Shown piece by piece: positions 20,088-23,356 of a stretch of 23,356 nucleotides of DNA. Below the pieces are notes generated by a model. That model saw only the letters and a list, made by a program, of their open reading frames with translations, was not told the origin of the DNA and did no database searches. Position numbers and translations under genes: made by a program. Location: assembly GCA_023435725.1 (NCBI GenBank), contig JAEYRD010000150.1:1-23356 (forward strand). Direction: 5' to 3'. Origin of the DNA: Pseudomonadota bacterium (lineage in GTDB: Bacteria; Pseudomonadota; Alphaproteobacteria; Rhizobiales; Xanthobacteraceae). Each line of letters begins with the position of its first letter. Positions within the stretch are counted from its first letter, which is position 1.

Positions 20088-20220
20088 AGCGCCAGCCGGT
20101 TCGCGCAGGGCCCTCCCCCTCTCCCGCAGCGGGGAACGCTCCGCGAAATCACCGCCGCATGGCATATTCGCCGCTGATTCGTCGGCCACCGGCCGACTTC
20201 CGGGTCTATTCGCGCAACTC

Positions 20221-20928
20221 ATGACGGTGTTTTCGGCAACCTCTCCCCGGCTCTCCAGGACGCGCCCCCGGGCACATGTCGTCCCGATCGTGCTCGGCGG
20301 CACTGCCGCGGCATGCGCAATCGCGCTCATCGCCTATTTGCTGTGGCCGACCTGGGGTGCCGGCGGCGCGAACGCTCCGGACAAGCTGCCGGTGAGCGTC
20401 GGCGGCACGCTGTTCAACGTTCCGACGACTGCGATCCGGATGAAGATCCAGCGCCACTCCGGGCCGCAGGAGCGCATCGATCTCGACTTCCTGTATCCTT
20501 CGCTGGAACCGCCGGGCGCGCCGAAGCACGTCACCGCCGACACCGTCGAAGAGGCGATGCAGCCGATCGACCGCATCTTCCTGTCGATATCGGCGCATCA
20601 CGATGCGCTGGCGCCGGAGCAGCGGATCAGCACGATCTATCCGCGCTATCTCGACCAGGCCGCAACCAACCCGGTGGACGGGTTGACGATGCGGATGTTC
20701 CGCAGCGACACGCCCTATGGCAGCGAGGACCTGTATTCTGCTGCAAGCCCTGCGCTGACCGCGCGCTGCACGCGCGATGCGGCCACTCCAGGCATGTGCC
20801 TCTCCGAACGCCGCATCGGCGGCGCCGATCTCACCTTCCGCTTTCCGCGGAGCTGGCTGTCGCAGTGGCGCGATGCGGCGGAAGCGATGGACAGGCTGAC
20901 GGCCCAACTGCGCGGGCCGCGAGGTTGA
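20221..20928 (+). CDS. Single-span inner-membrane protein, unknown function
   Basis: This 235-aa protein has a basic N-terminus (SPRLSRTRPRAHV) and one strong membrane helix at about 21-43 (VPIVLGGTAAACAIALIAYL). A periplasmic domain of about 190 residues follows. It has a regular mixed character: VSVGGTLFNVPTTAIRMKIQ, ERIDLDFLYPSLEPPG, and PIDRIFLSISAHHDAL. Two Cys lie close together near the end (TARCTRDAATPGMCLSE) and may form a disulfide. No enzymatic motif was recognised. Codon bias is typical of the genome. The start is ATG 20221; the upstream sequence has no good Shine-Dalgarno. It is followed immediately by a long palindromic repeat that may end its transcript. Confidence 0.75.
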   Translation: MTVFSATSPRLSRTRPRAHVVPIVLGGTAAACAIALIAYLLWPTWGAGGANAPDKLPVSVGGTLFNVPTTAIRMKIQRHSGPQERIDLDFLYPSLEPPGAPKHVTADTVEEAMQPIDRIFLSISAHHDALAPEQRISTIYPRYLDQAATNPVDGLTMRMFRSDTPYGSEDLYSAASPALTARCTRDAATPGMCLSERRIGGADLTFRFPRSWLSQWRDAAEAMDRLTAQLRGPRG

Positions 20929-20932
20929 TGCT

Positions 20933-21013
20933 CGTCATTACGAGCGCAGCGAAGCAATCCAGAATCTCTCCGCGAAAATATTCCTGGATTGCTTCGCTGC
21001 GCTCGCAACGACG
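20933..21013. repeat. Long palindromic repeat with perfect 21-base arms
   Basis: The arms 20942-20962 and 20984-21004 are exact reverse complements, with core GCGAAGCAATCCAG. They enclose a 21-base AT-rich loop. Beyond the perfect arms, CGTCATTAC and GCAACGACG extend the pairing with mismatches. It lies between the stops of two convergent genes. I recognise it as the widespread Rhizobiales repeat of the type CGTCATTGCGAGCGCAGCGA. It may serve as a bidirectional terminator. Confidence 0.75.
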
Positions 21014-21025
21014 GTGTGGCAGCAA

Positions 21026-21244
21026 CTATTCCTGATCGACGAGATCGTCCTCGAGGATCGCCATCTGGAACTGGAACGAGCGATCATCGTCCTCGTCGTC
21101 GACGAAGAGCACGCCGATGAACTCCTCGCCGATATAGACTTCGGCGGAGTCATCCTTCTTCGGCCGCGGCACGACGCGGATCTTGGGATTGCCGAATACG
21201 CGCTTCAGATACGCGTCGAGCTTCCTTACTTCCTTGACGTCCAC
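21026..21244 (-). CDS. DUF3126 family small protein
   Basis: This 72-aa acidic cytoplasmic protein opens with a helix (VRKLDAYLKRVFGNPKIRVV) and then strands (SAEVYIGEEFIGVLFVDDED, RSFQFQMAILEDDL). The sequence fits DUF3126, a short alphaproteobacterial family of unknown function that I recall being found next to cysE. The order here is cysE followed 124 bases later by this gene on the same strand, consistent with shared transcription. The C-terminus is very acidic. No catalytic residue set is apparent. Confidence 0.88.
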   Translation of the reverse strand: MDVKEVRKLDAYLKRVFGNPKIRVVPRPKKDDSAEVYIGEEFIGVLFVDDEDDDRSFQFQMAILEDDLVDQE

Positions 21245-21368
21245 GGCAAGTCTCCAATCGAAATCTGGGTTGGCCGGGTTTTAAGACGAGACGCGACGAA
21301 CCGCCAGCATGAATCGCCAAAGAATTTGGGGACGAACAGGGTCGGAAAATCCGGCCCTTCGGGCGAGT

Positions 21369-22193
21369 TCAAAGCCCCATCGCGTTGATCATCTGATCCA
21401 TGGTGCGCGACGGCTCGGCGCAGCCCGCTTCGCCGACGATCTTGGCAGGCACGCCCGCGACCGTGACGTTGTGCGGCACCGGCTTGACCACGACCGAGCC
21501 CGCAGCGATGCGCGCGCAATGACCGATCTCGATGTTGCCGAGGATCTTCGCGCCGGCGCCGATCAGGACACCATGACGAATCTTCGGATGACGGTCCTCG
21601 TTCTCCTTGCCGGTGCCACCGAGCGTGACACCGTGCAGGATCGAGACGTCGTCCTCGATCACCGCGGTTTCACCGCAGACGAAACCGGTGGCGTGATCGA
21701 GGAAGATGCCGCGGCCGATGCGCGCGGCCGGATTGATGTCGGTCTGGAACACCGCAGAAGCGCGGCTCTGGAGATAATACGCAAAATCCTTGCGGCCCTT
21801 CAGATAGAGCCAGTGCGCCAGGCGGTGGGTCTGGATCGCGTGAAAGCCCTTGAAGTAGAGCAAGGGATCGATGAAGCGCGAGGTCGCGGGATCGCGATCG
21901 TACACGGCGACGAGATCGGCGCGGAAGGCGTTGCCGAGATCGGGATCGTCGCGCAACGCCTCGTCATAGGTCTGGCGCACCAGATCGCCCGACAGCGAGG
22001 AATGATCGAGCCGGTCGGCCAGACGATGGATCACCGAATCTTCCAGGCGGCTGTGATGCAGCACCGTCGAATAGATGAAGGTCGCAAGCTCCGGCTCGCG
22101 GTGGACAATGTCCTCAGCCTCGCTCCGGATCCGGTCCCAGATCGGATCGAGGGATGCGAGCTTTCCTCCCGGATTGACCTGATGCACTGCCAT
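21369..22193 (-). CDS. cysE: Serine O-acetyltransferase
   Basis: This 274-aa cytoplasmic enzyme makes O-acetyl-L-serine from serine and acetyl-CoA, the committed step of cysteine synthesis. The N-terminal helical domain (residues 15-145, DPIWDRIRSEAEDIVHREPE, FRADLVAVYDRDPATSRF) mediates oligomerisation. The C-terminal left-handed beta-helix carries the catalytic Asp-His pair D166-H167 in FLDHATG and H187 in ILHGVTLGG. The acetyl-CoA loop GTGKENEDRHPKI and the hexapeptide run VLIGAGAKILGNIEIG complete the signature. Length matches the family. ATG 22193 is chosen as the only good start; a weak AAGAGCAGA precedes it. The tail MDQMINAMGL is of the kind that docks with O-acetylserine sulfhydrylase in other bacteria, though this is inference. 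Confidence 0.95.
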   Translation of the reverse strand: MAVHQVNPGGKLASLDPIWDRIRSEAEDIVHREPELATFIYSTVLHHSRLEDSVIHRLADRLDHSSLSGDLVRQTYDEALRDDPDLGNAFRADLVAVYDRDPATSRFIDPLLYFKGFHAIQTHRLAHWLYLKGRKDFAYYLQSRASAVFQTDINPAARIGRGIFLDHATGFVCGETAVIEDDVSILHGVTLGGTGKENEDRHPKIRHGVLIGAGAKILGNIEIGHCARIAAGSVVVKPVPHNVTVAGVPAKIVGEAGCAEPSRTMDQMINAMGL

Positions 22194-22467
22194 GGATCTG
22201 CTCTTTCGAATTGGCTCGTTTTGCTGGCTCTATATCACAGTCTAGGCGACAAAGTCCTGACGGGCTTGCCTGAGAGTGAACAGTGCCTTGCCCCGCAGAA
22301 GCACGCCAACGCGTTGAATCGCAACGACTTCTCCGGCGCCCCCAGGCGGCCAGGTCGGCTCAAGGTGGTCAGAGTTTTGCCAAATTCAAGCCGGGCGGCG
22401 CCAAACTATTGGTGAATTCCGTCTCAGCGGCTATTGCGAGCATGGTCCTGAAGACGACGGAGCGGTT

Positions 22468-23356
22468 TTGACCACCACCGATTATTTGCGCGCGCGCGCC
22501 GCAGGCTCGCTTTGGCTGCGGCTGGCGGCGGTGGCGCTGCCCCTCATGCTGATCGCACCTGCCTTCTGGAATGGCTATCCGCTGTTGCAATGGGATACCG
22601 GCGGCTATCTGGCGCGCTGGTACGAGGGCTATCTCGTCCCGAGCCGCTCCACCGTGTTCGGCCTCTACCTGCACTATGGCGAGGGGTTTGGCTTCTGGAT
22701 CAATCTTGCGGTCCAGTCGCTGGCGACGCTGTGGCTGTTGCAACTCACCTTGCGCGTGCTCGGCCTGATGCAGACCTTCCGCTTCGTCGCGATCAGCCTG
22801 CTCCTGATCCTGTCGACCGCGCTGCCCTGGCTCGCGAGCATGCTGCTCACCGACATCTTTGCAGGACTGTCGGTGCTGTCGCTGTTCCTCCTGATCGTCG
22901 GCGGCAGGCGGACGTCCGCGCTCGAAAAAATCTCGCTGTTCGTCTTCACCGCTTTTGCCGCAGCGACGCACAGCGCCACGCTCGGCGTGCTGCTCGGCCT
23001 CTGCGCCGCCGGCTGGATGGCGCGACCGCTCCTCGGGCGCCGCCTCCCGATTGCCGGACTGACGCAGGCGAGCCTCACGATCGTTGCGGGCGGCCTGATG
23101 CTGGTAGCGGCGAACCATGCACTGTCGGGCAGATGGGCCTGGACGCCCGGCGGCTACGGTGTCGCCTTCGGCCGCATGATGCAGGACGGCATCGTCGCGC
23201 GCTATCTTGGCGATCACTGCCCGCGCGAACGATTCAAGCTCTGTCCCTACCGCAACGAACTGCCGGCGACCGCCGACGAGTTCCTGTGGGGCAAGAGCAT
23301 GTTCAACACGCTCGGGCGCTTCGAAGGCATGAACGACGAGATGGGCTACATCGTCG
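22468..23356 (+). CDS. Large multi-pass membrane protein, 3' end cut by window edge
   Basis: The frame is open for 296 codons to the right edge. The start is taken as TTG at 22468, with GGAG at 22459-22462. The frame continues upstream without ATG or GTG, so the start is uncertain. Visible hydrophobic helices include LAAVALPLMLIAPAFW, FWINLAVQSLATLWLLQL, FVAISLLLILSTALPWLASM and IFAGLSVLSLFLLIVGG. After the first helix comes a loop LLQWDTGGYLARWYEGYL, with an Asp placed like the catalytic Asp of GT-C type glycosyltransferases; this is a resemblance only. A later loop has two Cys (GDHCPRERFKLCPYRNELP). The family was not recognised. The minus-strand frame over the same DNA is a shadow. Confidence 0.75.
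   Translation, partial: MTTTDYLRARAAGSLWLRLAAVALPLMLIAPAFWNGYPLLQWDTGGYLARWYEGYLVPSRSTVFGLYLHYGEGFGFWINLAVQSLATLWLLQLTLRVLGLMQTFRFVAISLLLILSTALPWLASMLLTDIFAGLSVLSLFLLIVGGRRTSALEKISLFVFTAFAAATHSATLGVLLGLCAAGWMARPLLGRRLPIAGLTQASLTIVAGGLMLVAANHALSGRWAWTPGGYGVAFGRMMQDGIVARYLGDHCPRERFKLCPYRNELPATADEFLWGKSMFNTLGRFEGMNDEMGYIV

Noticed and set aside
21309..22415. 368-aa plus-strand frame opposite cysE
   Set aside because: cysE on the other strand has intact catalytic motifs and correct length. This frame is its shadow.
22283..22471. 62-aa plus-strand frame between cysE and the last gene
   Set aside because: It has an irregular composition and no ribosome-binding site. It ends in the start region of the membrane-protein gene and is not supported as coding.
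22369..23217. 282-aa open frame on the minus strand at the right end
   Set aside because: Its composition (Gln/Arg/Glu-rich without domains) is typical of antisense frames, and the plus strand encodes clear membrane helices.
1..23356. tRNA, rRNA, CRISPR array, transposase, phage or plasmid genes
   Set aside because: I looked for cloverleaf-like segments, regularly spaced repeats and recombinase motifs and saw none. A tRNAscan or covariance-model search would be decisive.

Overview
The window is a GC-rich alphaproteobacterial chromosome segment, most likely from Bradyrhizobium or a close relative in the Rhizobiales. The evidence is the strong G/C bias at third codon positions, the cysE/DUF3126 pair, a LapG-like BTLCP protease, tandem-PilZ and CYTH-CHAD proteins, a sigma-54 promoter, and several copies of the palindromic repeats I associate with Bradyrhizobium intergenic DNA. 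No rRNA, tRNA, CRISPR array, transposase or phage gene was seen.

Layout. 1-312: end of a VOC/glyoxalase-like gene. 313-1300: a lower-GC patch with one unrecognised gene. 1336-4522: zinc alcohol dehydrogenase, divergent GNAT acetyltransferase, MFS exporter. 4720-8173: tandem-PilZ protein, BTLCP protease and a convergent CYTH-CHAD protein, with strong terminators between. 8622-11322: secreted metal-dependent amidohydrolase, HdeD-like membrane protein, a decayed gene end and a tiny membrane protein. 11335-17198: the most coherent system here, a GntR/FCD regulator divergent from a five-gene operon: ABC ATPase, Tat-exported binding protein, two permeases and a hydantoin/allantoin-type racemase. 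17388-21013: small envelope or secreted genes (coiled-coil anchor, Gly-Trp-His protein, gamma-carbonic anhydrase, two membrane proteins) separated by repeats. 21026-22193: cysE with DUF3126. 22468-end: start of a large multi-pass membrane protein.

How genes work together. The operon at 12298-17198 starts behind a consensus sigma-54 promoter (GG-N10-GC), which suggests nitrogen-status control. It pairs a polyamine/opine/phosphonate-type importer with a racemase whose two catalytic cysteines fall at residues 76 and 181. This reads as an uptake-and-racemise module for a nitrogenous compound, with local control by the GntR protein through a 22-bp-spaced direct repeat. The PilZ and BTLCP genes may form a c-di-GMP-linked surface or adhesion pair. 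cysE with its partner supplies O-acetylserine for cysteine synthesis.

Repeats are the other theme. At least six palindromic elements occur. One lies inside the reading frame of a permease, two inverted copies flank the carbonic anhydrase gene, and one of those abuts a beheaded gene remnant.
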